NCBI GenBank assembly: GCA_002840535.1
Contig: PHBH01000041.1
Coordinates: 41,951-105,950, forward strand
Length of the DNA stretch: 64,000 nt
Origin: Deltaproteobacteria bacterium HGW-Deltaproteobacteria-15
GTDB lineage: Bacteria; Desulfobacterota; DSM-4660; Desulfatiglandales; HGW-15
Direction of reading: 5' to 3'
Made by a program: the position numbers and the translations under genes. Position 1 is the stretch's first letter. Every line of letters starts with the position of its first letter. The notes under the pieces are model-generated. The model saw only the letters and a program-made list of their open reading frames with translations, searched no databases and had not been told where the DNA came from. Of this stretch, positions 43,349 to 52,382 are shown piece by piece.

Positions 43349-44545
43349 ATGAAAAGCGGGCACGAGAGAATACGTTTCAGCATTTCAAAGGAAGAACTGA
43401 CCCGGAGGTGGGACGCCGTTCGTCAGGCGATGAAGGCAGAGAAGATCGATTTTCTGGTGATGCAGAACGACAATGATTTTCTGCAGGGGTATGGGAAATG
43501 GTTCACGGATATCCCTGCGGTCAACGGCTATCCCACCACAGTCATTTTCCCGAGAGACGGCGAGATGACGGTCATCAACTCGGGTCCCCGCTCGAGCGGG
43601 CCGACGGATCTGAGCGCAAAAGACTGGGCCTTTCGAGGGGTGCGCAAGCTGATGACCGCCCCCTATTTCCCCTCCCTGCAATACAGCACAACCTACGATG
43701 CGGAACTGGTGGTGCGGGAGCTTGCCCCTTTCAAGGCCTGCTCTGTCGGGCTGGTGGGATGCGGCATGATGTCCCTGGCTTTTGGCGATTACCTGAGGAA
43801 ACATCTCACTGCCGCAAGCATGTCCGATTTCACCGAGTTCGTTGATCGGATCAAAGTCGTCAAGAGTGACGAGGAAATCGGGCTGATCAGGGAAACGGCA
43901 TCGATTCAGGATGCCGCATTCGAAAAGGCCCTTGGAATGATCAGGCCGGGCGTCAGGGATTCCGAAGTGGCGGCATTTGTTCAGCACACGGTACAGGATC
44001 TGGGCAGCGAGCAGCAGCTCATCATGGCCGGCTCCGCGCCTATGGGCACGCCCTGCCCCCAGATGAGAAGGCACTTCACCCATCGAAAGATGATGGCCGG
44101 AGATCAGTTCACGCTGATGATCGAGGTGAACGGCCCCGGCGGGATGTACGCGGAGTTGGGGAGGACCTGTGTCCTGGGCAAACCGTCCAATGAACTCCTG
44201 GACGCCTTTGAAGTCGCCAAGGAGGCACAACAGGTCACGCTGGATCTCCTGAAACCGGGGGCCGACCCCAGGGACATCATCACTGCGCATAATGCCTTCC
44301 TCAGAAAAAGAGGATGGCCCGAAGAAACCAGGCTGTATGCCCACGGACAGGGGTATGATCTCGTGGAGAGACCGGCGATACGAGAGGATGAAACCATGAG
44401 AATCCAGGCGAACATGAATATAACCGTTCACCCGATCGTCGCATCCGGGACGGTTTTTTCCTGGGTCTGCGACAACTATCTCGTTACGGAAAACGGCCCG
44501 TCCGCATGCCTGCACAGGACAGAGAAAAAGATTTTCGAGATCTGA
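43349..44545 (+). CDS. M24 (creatinase/aminopeptidase P) fold protein with altered metal site
   Basis: A 398-residue pita-bread-fold protein. The N-terminal domain (residues 1-165) is creatinase-like and the C-terminal domain M24-like (RIKVVKSDEEIGLIRETASI). At the two positions where metallopeptidases have Asp, it has Glu259 (LMIEVNGPGG) and Glu269 (YAELGRTCVLG). His332 (YAHGQGYDLVERP) is kept, but the fourth and fifth acidic ligands are replaced (MNITVHP and VCDNYLV). This argues against an ordinary metal-dependent aminopeptidase; a creatinase-like metal-independent C-N hydrolase is one possibility. It sits in the middle of the catabolic cluster, 70 bases after tctC. Confidence 0.82.
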   Translation: MKSGHERIRFSISKEELTRRWDAVRQAMKAEKIDFLVMQNDNDFLQGYGKWFTDIPAVNGYPTTVIFPRDGEMTVINSGPRSSGPTDLSAKDWAFRGVRKLMTAPYFPSLQYSTTYDAELVVRELAPFKACSVGLVGCGMMSLAFGDYLRKHLTAASMSDFTEFVDRIKVVKSDEEIGLIRETASIQDAAFEKALGMIRPGVRDSEVAAFVQHTVQDLGSEQQLIMAGSAPMGTPCPQMRRHFTHRKMMAGDQFTLMIEVNGPGGMYAELGRTCVLGKPSNELLDAFEVAKEAQQVTLDLLKPGADPRDIITAHNAFLRKRGWPEETRLYAHGQGYDLVERPAIREDETMRIQANMNITVHPIVASGTVFSWVCDNYLVTENGPSACLHRTEKKIFEI

Positions 44546-44639
44546 GAAGTATGCACCGGCTACGACACCTCTGACATGGTGTTCGCCCAAATCGAGTCTG
44601 TCGAAAAAGAACGCCCGACCCGACTCTCTGCGTTCTGAT

Positions 44640-46841
44640 ATGCTTTACCCGGAAAACACCACATCCGAAGGGAATGAGATAAAGAACATGTCCAGACAAG
44701 GCAAGGGTGAGAAGGTGGCGGGCATATGCGGCATCTGCCCGGGAGGGTGCGGTGTGCAAGTGGAGCTTGTCGACGGCAGGATTCGAAAAATCCTGCCTCT
44801 CAAGAGACACCCTGTCGGTGTAGTATGCGTTCGGGGCGTTCATGCACGGGAGATCGTCTATTCCAACGACCGCTTGAAGTATCCCCTTCTGCGAATCGGT
44901 GAGAGGGGTGAAGGGAAGTTCAAACGGATCACGTGGGACGAAGCGCTGGAGCGAATCGCCGATGGTTTTCAGAAGGTGAAAGACCGCTATGGCGCCGAAG
45001 CGGTGATGACTTACTTCGGCCGTGGAAGTTTTGAGTATAACTTCCCTGAAGTCTTTGGATTCCGTGGTCTGTCGATCCAGGGCACCAGTTCGTTCATTTT
45101 CCCTTTCGGCTCGCCCAACTCGGCAGGCGTATCTGCGATCTGCTATGTTTCCTACGGCGTTTTCGCAGCTGTAGCCACGCTCGGGGCCGACATGCAAACG
45201 ATTTACCCGGACTTTGATCACGCGGACCTGGTCGTGATTTGGGGGGCCAATCCCCCCACGGATTCTCCCCCCGATAAAATAAAGAAGATCCTCAACGCGA
45301 AAAAGCGGGGCGCACGGGTGGTCGTCATTGATCACATGCGATCCGATATCGCAAAGCAGGCGGATGAATGGATCGGCGTGCGCCCGGGAACGGACGGTGC
45401 GCTTGCCCTCAGCATGATCAATGTCGCGCTCCGGGAGGGACTCTACGACCGGGATTTTGTGCAGAACTGGACAGAGGGATTTGAGGAACTTCGGAAATAC
45501 GTGGAGGAGTTTCCGCCGGAAGTCGCTGAGCGCATTACACGCGTGCCCGCGGAAACCATAGCCGGTTTGGCGCGCGAGATAGCCAAAGCCAAGGGGGCCT
45601 CGCTGGTCATGTACACGGGACTGGAATACACCAACAGCGGGGTGCAGAACATCCGCTCCGTGCTGAGTCTCTGGTCCATAAGCGGGAACATGGATGTTCC
45701 GGGAGGACTCCTCTTCAGGTCCCGGCCAAAGGCGCGCTTCTCGCGGATCGGCCTCGATCCGCCCAGGGGAGTAAAGCCGATAGGCGCAGACAAGTATCCC
45801 CTTTTTTGTGATCTGCTGATGTCGGCCCAATTCATGGAAGCGCCACGGGCGATTTTGGATGGGGACCCATACCCGGTCAAAGCCCTGCTTGTTTTCGGCG
45901 CATCTCTCCTTACCAGTCTGCCTGATCCCGAGCTCTGGAAGGAGTGCTTCCGAAAACTTGACTTTATGGTGACATTCGACCGGTTCATGACCGGAGACGG
46001 CCTGTATGCCGACATCGTGCTCCCCGGGACCACCAATTTTGAGAATTACGGCTTTCAGAGGTATCCGCAAGGATACTGCCAATTGAGACAAAGGGTGATC
46101 GAACCTGTTGCCGAAGCCAGATCGGGCTACCTGTTTCTGAGGCAGCTGGCGGGAAAATTGGGCTACGGCGACCTCTTCCCGGCTACCGAGGAGGAGCGAG
46201 TCAGATTTGCCCTCAAAGATGCACCGATATCGGTCGAGGATCTTGAGGCTCATCCCGAGGGGATAAAATTTGAGACATCCGATATCGAGTACCGAAAATA
46301 CGAAAAGGGAACCCTGCGACCGGACGGCAAACCCGGGTTCAACACCCCATCCGGAAAGCTGGAACTGGTGTCGCGACTGCTTGCAAAATATGGATATGAC
46401 GGTCTGCCTGTATACAGAGAACCCACTGAAGGCCCCCTCGGCAGCCCTGAGCTTTACAAACAGTACCCGCTCGTGCTGAATACGGGGGCGAGGCTGCAAT
46501 CCGCATTTCGATCCCAGCACCTGAACATCCCGGGACTTCTGAAGCTGCAGCCAAGACCCCAAGTTCTGATTAATCCCGCTGATGCAGCGGCAAGAACCAT
46601 TCTTGACGGCGACAAGGTCTGGGTGCAATCTCCTCGTGGAAGGGTCGGCGTTTGGGCGAAGGTGACGGACGATGTCATGACAGGCCAGGTGGAACTGAAT
46701 GTGGGCGGAGGCAGCCCCATTCAGGTGGAGGAATGGCGGGAGGCCAACGCCAACTACGTGACCGATTTTGAAAATCGCGATCCCATCTCGGGTTTCCCTG
46801 TGTACAAGGCCCTGCTCTGCGATGTGAAAAAAAGGGAGTGA
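44640..46841 (+). CDS. Second molybdopterin oxidoreductase, catalytic subunit
   Basis: A 733-residue DMSO-reductase-superfamily protein, clearly different from the one at 37.4 kb. The N-terminal [4Fe-4S] motif is ICGICPGGCGVQVELVDG with CVRGVHA. ITWDEALERIADGFQKVKD and LVVIWGANPPTDSPPDKIKK follow the family. FGSPNSAGVSAICYVSYG resembles the PsrA/PhsA pattern in which the Cys binds Mo. The C-terminal domain ends with DGDKVWVQSPRGRVGVWAKV. No Tat signal and no dedicated ferredoxin or membrane partner is adjacent. An ATG at 44688 (MSRQGKGEKVAG) is an alternative start that would trim 16 non-conserved residues. Substrate unknown. Confidence 0.9.
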   Translation: MLYPENTTSEGNEIKNMSRQGKGEKVAGICGICPGGCGVQVELVDGRIRKILPLKRHPVGVVCVRGVHAREIVYSNDRLKYPLLRIGERGEGKFKRITWDEALERIADGFQKVKDRYGAEAVMTYFGRGSFEYNFPEVFGFRGLSIQGTSSFIFPFGSPNSAGVSAICYVSYGVFAAVATLGADMQTIYPDFDHADLVVIWGANPPTDSPPDKIKKILNAKKRGARVVVIDHMRSDIAKQADEWIGVRPGTDGALALSMINVALREGLYDRDFVQNWTEGFEELRKYVEEFPPEVAERITRVPAETIAGLAREIAKAKGASLVMYTGLEYTNSGVQNIRSVLSLWSISGNMDVPGGLLFRSRPKARFSRIGLDPPRGVKPIGADKYPLFCDLLMSAQFMEAPRAILDGDPYPVKALLVFGASLLTSLPDPELWKECFRKLDFMVTFDRFMTGDGLYADIVLPGTTNFENYGFQRYPQGYCQLRQRVIEPVAEARSGYLFLRQLAGKLGYGDLFPATEEERVRFALKDAPISVEDLEAHPEGIKFETSDIEYRKYEKGTLRPDGKPGFNTPSGKLELVSRLLAKYGYDGLPVYREPTEGPLGSPELYKQYPLVLNTGARLQSAFRSQHLNIPGLLKLQPRPQVLINPADAAARTILDGDKVWVQSPRGRVGVWAKVTDDVMTGQVELNVGGGSPIQVEEWREANANYVTDFENRDPISGFPVYKALLCDVKKRE

Positions 46842-46961
46842 TATGGGGAAGCGGCTCAACCCTTGCCATTTCTCCAAATCCCTCTTAAGGTGTACCGGTG
46901 AAATTTGCTTGGGTTTCTGAGCGGGGGTTAAATTGAGGCGCATAAAAGCTAGGAGAGAACC

Positions 46962-48119
46962 ATGGATCCTGGAAGGGTTTATCAGGTTTGGAATCCCGGC
47001 AGGCTCATATTCGGTCCAGGGGCGCTCGGAGAGATCAGGAAAGAATTCCCCTCCGGGGACAAGCCGCTTATCGTTACGGATGAAGGGGTGGTTCGTGCAG
47101 GAATTCTCGACAAGGTGACAGACCTGTTCGCCCGGGCGGAAGTCCGCTATGACATCTTTAACCGCGTTGTGGCGGACACACCGATCGAAACTGTTGAGGA
47201 AGCGGCATCGTTTTACCGCGAGAGGGGCTGCGCTTCGATAATCGGACTCGGCGGCGGCAGCTCCATTGATACGGCAAAAGCTATTGCCGTCAGGGTAAGC
47301 GGTGACGGGACATTGAGGGAATACGGTTCCGGCAGGCCCATCCCGGATTGCCTTCCCCCGATCTATGCGGTTCCGACCACTGCGGGAACCGGTTCAGAGG
47401 TGAGCGCAGTAGCCGTCGTCTCCGACCATGAAGGCAAAATGAAGGTGGGCATCAGGAGTCCGCTTCTTGTACCGAAGGTCGCACTGCTGGACCCGCTTCT
47501 GCTTTCGACGATTCCTTTTCGCACCGCTGCGGAAACAGGCGCCGATGCCCTTTCGCACGCGATCGAGGCCTATCTCTCCATCAACAGCAACGTGATCACC
47601 GATGGAATGGCCCTTTCCGCAATGAAAATGATCACGAGCAACCTGGAAAAGTTCGCCGCCAATCCCGAAGAAACGGAAGCAGCCGGCCGGATGCTCCTCG
47701 GGAGTTGTTTAGCCGGTCTCGCCTTCGCAAATGCGGGACTTGGTCTTGTCCACGGACTTGCCCATTCCGTCGGCGCCTACTATCACGTCAGCCACGGTCT
47801 TTCCTGTGCGCTGTATCTATGCGCGGTCATGGAGTTCAATGTCCCCGCCTGCCCGGAAAAATTCGTTCCCTTGGCAGAGGCCCTGGGGGTGGATGTCCGC
47901 GGCCTGTCCTCTGAGAGGGCGGCGTCGCGGGCGGTGGACGCGGTTCGCGGGCTCTTTTCCAGGCTGGCCATTCCGAAGACCTTTTCGGAGATGGGGATTG
48001 AATTCAGGCTTGATCCGAAAATGGTGGATGACGCCTATACGGCGCCCGTTGCAAAAGGCAATCCCAGACAGGCTCAACCGGAGCAGATTGCAGCACTGTT
48101 CCTCTCCGTGCAGGGCTAG
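46962..48119 (+). CDS. Iron-containing alcohol dehydrogenase
   Basis: A 385-residue group III alcohol dehydrogenase. The NAD(P)-binding GLGGGSSIDTAKAIAV and PTTAGTGSEVSAVAVVSD motifs are present. Metal ligands appear in TGADALSHAIEAYLS (Asp, His), GLGLVHGLAHSVGAYYHVSH (His residues) and HGLSCALYLCAVMEFN. It should interconvert an alcohol or semialdehyde with its aldehyde or ketone. It lies between the second molybdoenzyme and the TRAP genes, fitting a role in processing an imported hydroxy acid; this is inference. Confidence 0.93.
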   Translation: MDPGRVYQVWNPGRLIFGPGALGEIRKEFPSGDKPLIVTDEGVVRAGILDKVTDLFARAEVRYDIFNRVVADTPIETVEEAASFYRERGCASIIGLGGGSSIDTAKAIAVRVSGDGTLREYGSGRPIPDCLPPIYAVPTTAGTGSEVSAVAVVSDHEGKMKVGIRSPLLVPKVALLDPLLLSTIPFRTAAETGADALSHAIEAYLSINSNVITDGMALSAMKMITSNLEKFAANPEETEAAGRMLLGSCLAGLAFANAGLGLVHGLAHSVGAYYHVSHGLSCALYLCAVMEFNVPACPEKFVPLAEALGVDVRGLSSERAASRAVDAVRGLFSRLAIPKTFSEMGIEFRLDPKMVDDAYTAPVAKGNPRQAQPEQIAALFLSVQG

Positions 48120-48188
48120 ATTACGGAGTGAGAAGTGGAGGACCGGCACAGGTTCTCATGATCCCGGGGTGGAACCGCTTGAAACCCG

Positions 48189-48350
48189 AATATCCAATAT
48201 CGAAATTCGAAACAAATCCGAAATCCGAATTCTCAAATTACCCAAACTTCACTCGGTTTCATCAGGAAAAAATGAATTGATTGTTCACTTGGATTTTTGT
48301 CATTTGAATTTGTTTCCCGGATTTCGTGCTTCGGATTTCGAATTTATTGA
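48189..48350. repeat. Short AAATCCGAAATCCGAA-type interspersed repeats
   Basis: AATTCGAAACAAATCCGAAA near 48200 and its inverse GATTTCGTGCTTCGGATTTC near 48320-48340 face each other. The latter in reverse complement closely matches the segment at 60151-60182. These are members of one extragenic repeat family lying in the 405-base gap between the alcohol dehydrogenase and dctP. No gene is seen in the gap. Confidence 0.6.
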
Positions 48351-48353
48351 AGC

Positions 48354-48375
48354 TCCCTGCAGCAAGCTGCAGGGA
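48354..48375. repeat. REP-like hairpin 1 (GCAGCAAGCTGC type)
   Basis: TCCCTGCAG, a CAAG loop, then CTGCAGGGA makes a perfect 9-bp stem. The core CAGCAAGCTG is shared with the larger hairpin 60 bases downstream. It could end upstream transcription or stabilise mRNA within the operon. Confidence 0.65.
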
Positions 48376-48415
48376 ATCTTCGACCTCTTGAGGATTTCAT
48401 CTATTTTGGATCGCT

Positions 48416-48447
48416 CGCTAACCCCCCAGCAAGCTGCGGGGTTAGCG
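48416..48447. repeat. REP-like hairpin 2 (GCAGCAAGCTGC type)
   Basis: CGCTAACCCC pairs with GGGGTTAGCG, a 10-bp stem, and the loop carries CAGC-AA-GCTG, which extends the hairpin past one mismatch. It lies about 78 bases before the dctP start. The shared CAGCAAGCTG core marks it as the same family as hairpin 1. Confidence 0.65.
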
Positions 48448-48524
48448 CTCGCTGTTTCGGTTCAAGATGGCGAACAAAGCACGGGCCGTTGTGGCTACCA
48501 AACCTTATAAAAGGGAGGATGAAC

Positions 48525-49577
48525 ATGAAAAGGCTTTCTCTAGTCGTTTTTATCGGGATTTTTTTAATGGCGGGGATATGCGGTGATGCCCTTGCCCAAC
48601 AGAAGGTGATCAAGATTACCTACAGCGACCACAATCCACCCAATGCATGGTGTACGGTCAACGGAACCGAACCATGGCTGAAACGGATCGAGAAGGCCAC
48701 CGACGGCAAGGTGAAGATTGAACGATATTATGCCGAGAGTCTGGCCAAGGGCACCGATGCTTGGATGGGCATCAAGACCGGCGTGGTCGATATGGCCTGG
48801 TGCGCGCAGGGCTATTGGGCGGGTGTGACCCCCCTTTCCGATGTGATCACGCTTCCGTTCCTGCCATTTAAGAACGGCAGGCAGGCGGGGGGCATCTTGT
48901 GGAAGCTACGGGAGAAATACCCGGAGATCCAGAAGGAGTATGCCGATGTGCACGTCCTGGTCTTCCACGCCACACCTCCCATATCCCTTATCACGTCAAA
49001 GAAGCCGGTCAAGACCATGGAGGATCTCAAAGGTCTCAAACTGAGGGTGCTCGCCGGGCCTCCGACCGACGTGTTCAAGGCCATGGGCGCTGTTCCGGTA
49101 TTGCTTGGCATGCCTGATGTCTATCTTGCAATGCAGAAGGGCACCATCGACGGGTCGGGAATCCCGCTTGGAACGCTCGAGATCTTCAACCTTTATGAGG
49201 TCGCCAAGTACTGGACTCATGTACCCATCACCACCTCCTATTTCACGGTTTCGATGAACAAGGCAAAGTGGAACAGCCTGCCCCCGGATATCCAGAAGGC
49301 GATCACGAGTGTCTGCGGATACGAGGGATCGCGGACCTATGCCTGGGATTTCCACGACAGTTATGATCAGCCGGTCCGAAAGGAGATGGCCGACTGGGTT
49401 AAGAAAGGCGGTCAAAAACTGGAGGAGTATGATTTGCCCAAGGCTGAGCTGAACCGGTGGATAGAGGCTGCAGGGAGGCCCGTATGGGATCGCTGGGTTG
49501 CGGGTATGGAAGCCAAAGGGCTGCCGGGCAAGGCCGTACTCGCCGACACGCTGAAGCTCATCGAAACGGAACCCTAG
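48525..49577 (+). CDS. dctP: TRAP transporter substrate-binding protein DctP (second system)
   Basis: A 350-residue periplasmic binding protein with a signal peptide (LVVFIGIFLMAGICGDALAQ). ATDGKVKIERYYAESLAKGT, VVDMAWCAQGYWAGVTPLSD, MEDLKGLKLRVLAGPPTDVF and MQKGTIDGSGIPLG follow the DctP pattern, with the Arg of LKLRVLAGPP at the usual carboxylate-binding place. ATG 48525 is chosen because GGGAGG lies 6 bases upstream; an earlier ATG abuts it. Same operon as dctQ and dctM. Confidence 0.94.
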   Translation: MKRLSLVVFIGIFLMAGICGDALAQQKVIKITYSDHNPPNAWCTVNGTEPWLKRIEKATDGKVKIERYYAESLAKGTDAWMGIKTGVVDMAWCAQGYWAGVTPLSDVITLPFLPFKNGRQAGGILWKLREKYPEIQKEYADVHVLVFHATPPISLITSKKPVKTMEDLKGLKLRVLAGPPTDVFKAMGAVPVLLGMPDVYLAMQKGTIDGSGIPLGTLEIFNLYEVAKYWTHVPITTSYFTVSMNKAKWNSLPPDIQKAITSVCGYEGSRTYAWDFHDSYDQPVRKEMADWVKKGGQKLEEYDLPKAELNRWIEAAGRPVWDRWVAGMEAKGLPGKAVLADTLKLIETEP

Positions 49578-49585
49578 GTGAAAAC

Positions 49586-50092
49586 ATGTGGCTGAACAGG
49601 TGCGCGTCTTTCCTCGCGAGAATTGCTGATCCTGTAAGCCGATGGATGAGCGGTCTCGGAGCAGGCATCCTCGCTGCGATGATGTTCCTTGCAGCCATGG
49701 ATGTTCTGCTCCGCTATTTTTTCAATAGGCCGATCGGCGGAGCGATGGAGCTTATCCAGTATATGATGCTCATTACCATCGTCTCGGGGTTTGCTCATTG
49801 CACGATGGAGAAGAGTCACATCAGGGTGGAAGTGGTGATCGACCGGTTTCCCCTGACAGTGCGGAAAATTCTCTACTGCATTACCTCCTTCCTGACGCTC
49901 GGGCTGGTCTTACTGATATGCCGCCAGGCGGTCATCTATGCGGGGCTCCTGAAGGACTCCCAGATGACCTCGCCCGTGTTGTTCATACCCGCTTTTCCGT
50001 TTGCTCTCGTAATGGCTTCAGGCATGGCCGTGTTCTCTCTGGCCCTGCTGTCGGAATTCGTCTATTTCCTGAATAAAGCGGTGAACGAATGA
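49586..50092 (+). CDS. dctQ: TRAP transporter small permease DctQ (second system)
   Basis: A 168-residue, four-helix membrane protein. FLAAMDVLLRYFFNRPIGGA, GFAHCTMEKSHIRVEVVIDR and the final helix ending ALLSEFVYFLNKAVNE are typical. ATG 49586 has AGGTG 6 bases upstream. The frame runs open earlier into dctP, but that is not DctQ. It overlaps dctM by four bases (ATGA). Confidence 0.92.
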   Translation: MWLNRCASFLARIADPVSRWMSGLGAGILAAMMFLAAMDVLLRYFFNRPIGGAMELIQYMMLITIVSGFAHCTMEKSHIRVEVVIDRFPLTVRKILYCITSFLTLGLVLLICRQAVIYAGLLKDSQMTSPVLFIPAFPFALVMASGMAVFSLALLSEFVYFLNKAVNE

Positions 50093-51402
50093 CCGAACTG
50101 AACATGGAATTCATCACCATCGTGATATTGCTTGTCCTGGGGTTCGCGTTCCTTTTTTCGGGCATGTACCTGGGTGCGGCGATGGGGCTCTTCGGGTTTT
50201 TAGGGCTGTTGTACATGCGCGGCCTGAACCACGGCCTGGGAGAGCTGATGACGGTTCCCTACACGCTTTTCTCCACATACGACTTCTCCGTCATCCCCCT
50301 GTTCATTCTCATGGGCCAGATCTGTTTCTACGCAGGCATGAGCGCCGACATTTTCGGAACCGCATATAAATGGTTGGGACAGCTGCGCGGGGGGTTGGCC
50401 ATGGCTACCGTTGCGGCCTGCGCCGGCTTCGCGGCCGTTTCCGGCTCCAGCGTGGCGACGGCGGTGACCATGGGGTTGGTGGCTGTTCCGGAGATGAAAA
50501 AGTACAAATACGACGTGGCCTTATCCACAGGCGCACTGGCCGCCGGCGGCACCATAGGCATTCTGATTCCTCCCAGCATCAATTTCATCATTTACGGCAT
50601 CATGACCGGCCAGTCCATCGGTCAGCTCTTCCTCGCCGGCGTGCTGCCCGGCATCCTTCAGGCCTGTCTGTTCATACTGGTCGTCTTCATCCTTTGTAAG
50701 CGCAATCCGAGCCTGGGCCCGGTAGGACCCAGAACCACCCTCAAAGAGAAGCTTATTTCCCTGAAGAATACATGGATCATCATCCTTCTCTTTTTCGCCA
50801 TCATCGGCAGTCTTTACAGCGGGATCTGCACCCCCACCGAAGCTGCGGCGGTCGGCGCCTTTGTGGCATTCGTATTCGCAGTGTTGAAGAGAAGGCTGAA
50901 CTGGAAGAGTATGCGGGGCAGCTTTCTGGACACCATCAAAAACACGAGCATGCTGATGCTCATCTTTGCGGGCGCCACCATTATGAGTCATTTTCTGGCG
51001 GTGACTCGACTCCCGATGATGCTGGCGGATACGGTCGTGGCGCTCGAAGTGAACCGCTATTTCATTCTCAGCCTTATCTTGTTCATCTATCTGATCCTCG
51101 GCTGTCTCATGGATCCGGGGTCGATGCTGCTGCTCACCATTCCCACGTTTTACCCTGTCATCTCCGTCCTGAATTTTGACCCCATATGGTTCGGGGTGCT
51201 GGTCACGGTGATGTGCGAAATTGGATGTATCACGCCGCCCATCGGTCTGAACGTATTTGTCATCCGTGGAATAGCAGGAGACATCCCCATGTACACGATA
51301 TTCAGAGGCATCCTTCCGTTTGTTGCGGCGGATTTCGTGTTACTGGCCATCATCCTGCTGTTTCCGGGCCTTTCGCTGCTGCTGCCCTCTTTAATGAGGT
51401 AA
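50089..51402 (+). CDS. dctM: TRAP transporter large permease DctM (second system)
   Basis: A 437-residue permease with about 12 helices. GGLAMATVAACAGFAAVSGS, LSTGALAAGGTIGILIPPS, CTPTEAAAVGAFVAFVFAV and ITPPIGLNVFVIRGIAGDIP are the family motifs. It overlaps dctQ by four bases and is the last gene of the rightward cluster that starts with iclR. It is a paralogue of the dctM at 20.0-21.3 kb, with clear divergence. Confidence 0.96.
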   Translation: MTELNMEFITIVILLVLGFAFLFSGMYLGAAMGLFGFLGLLYMRGLNHGLGELMTVPYTLFSTYDFSVIPLFILMGQICFYAGMSADIFGTAYKWLGQLRGGLAMATVAACAGFAAVSGSSVATAVTMGLVAVPEMKKYKYDVALSTGALAAGGTIGILIPPSINFIIYGIMTGQSIGQLFLAGVLPGILQACLFILVVFILCKRNPSLGPVGPRTTLKEKLISLKNTWIIILLFFAIIGSLYSGICTPTEAAAVGAFVAFVFAVLKRRLNWKSMRGSFLDTIKNTSMLMLIFAGATIMSHFLAVTRLPMMLADTVVALEVNRYFILSLILFIYLILGCLMDPGSMLLLTIPTFYPVISVLNFDPIWFGVLVTVMCEIGCITPPIGLNVFVIRGIAGDIPMYTIFRGILPFVAADFVLLAIILLFPGLSLLLPSLMR

Positions 51403-51442
51403 GGCTCGGGACCGCAAATTGGCAGTCAATGGTGCTGACAGA

Positions 51443-51648
51443 CCGGAATATTGGAATGTTGGAATAGTGGAATAGTGGGGAAGAACTGCAACCAAAATCC
51501 TGGAGATGAGCGTGCCGCAAGATCACTTTGTTGCTTTGAACCCATCATTCCATGATTCCATTATTCCATCATTCCAAGAGGCCCTTTTTCGGCTGAGCCA
51601 ATGATCTCTGACCTGGTCCAGAGGACCAGGATTTCCACGTCACATTAA
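51443..51648 (+). repeat. ~206-bp direct repeat, left copy
   Basis: Starts CCGGAATATTGGAATGTTGG and ends GATTTCCACGTCACATTAA. The first 40 bases (GGAATAGTGGAAT motifs) are complementary to a block near the middle (CCATTATTCCATCATTCC), so the element can fold back on itself. It is matched by 54271-54477 in the same orientation, with the best identity at the two ends. The rest of the 418-base gap before the receiver gene shows nothing recognised. Confidence 0.75.
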
Positions 51649-51820
51649 AGTCAATTTTCAGGCGGATTTCTCTCAGAGGATGATCGTCTTCAGCAAGCCA
51701 CAGAGTTCTTGACATTCTGTACAAAGTATCGAGAATGTAAGACTATCTCTCTCAGCATCTTCGAAATGGATCCCTGTTACCACCTCTTTCACGGCTCAAG
51801 TCACCTATGGCTGGACTTGT

Positions 51821-52243
51821 ATGATACAGTCTATTCTGGTTGCCGATGATGATTTGGATTTTCGCCTGATCATTAGGCTGGCACTGGAAGCAAGTGGTTA
51901 CAAGGGGAATATGCACTTCGTAGATGACGGCTTGGAGTTGATGGACTTTCTCAATCATCGGGGAGAGTATACCGATTCCGAGATTCCCGACCTGATTATC
52001 CTCGACCTGAATATGCCCAGAAAAAACGGCAGAGAAGCTCTTCACGAGATCAAAGCCGACCCTGCCTTAACATCTATCCCGATAGTCATCCTCTCGGTTG
52101 CGAGCTCCAAGGAAGATCTCCAACTCTCCCGTGACTTCGATTGTCCTTTCATCAGAAAGCCCGACAGCTATTCGCAGTGGGTGAATGCCATGGAAGCGCT
52201 CTTGAAGTTTTACGATACCGATGACGTTAAGGGTGATCCATGA
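51821..52243 (+). CDS. Single-domain response regulator (Rcp1-like)
   Basis: A 140-residue receiver: DDD at 9-11, phospho-acceptor D62 (LIILDLNMPRKNGREAL), ILSVASSKED and Lys (CPFIRKPDSYSQW). The NMPRKNGREALHEIK helix and the long alpha2-beta3 region (NHRGEYTDSEIPD) are the hallmark of the Rcp1-like class, which pairs with phytochrome-type kinases. The large PAS kinase at 1.4-4.8 kb has a matching HDLQEP box, so it is a possible partner, but the genes are 47 kb apart. No output domain. Confidence 0.93.
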   Translation: MIQSILVADDDLDFRLIIRLALEASGYKGNMHFVDDGLELMDFLNHRGEYTDSEIPDLIILDLNMPRKNGREALHEIKADPALTSIPIVILSVASSKEDLQLSRDFDCPFIRKPDSYSQWVNAMEALLKFYDTDDVKGDP

Positions 52244-52382
52244 CAATTCGCGACATCGTATTCTTATTCTCCCACCCCTGCTGTCTTCGCTTTTGCGTAC
52301 ACTTCTACGGTTAAGGACGGACAACTGTCCCTCATCGAGTTTTTGCCTGCTCAATGCCCGTTTTCAATGAACAGCATAATCA

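Noticed and set aside
44484..46943. Long (~819-codon) leftward frame opposite the second molybdopterin oxidoreductase
   Set aside because: Same reason: the plus strand encodes a full-length recognised protein with all motifs, and the antisense product matches nothing.
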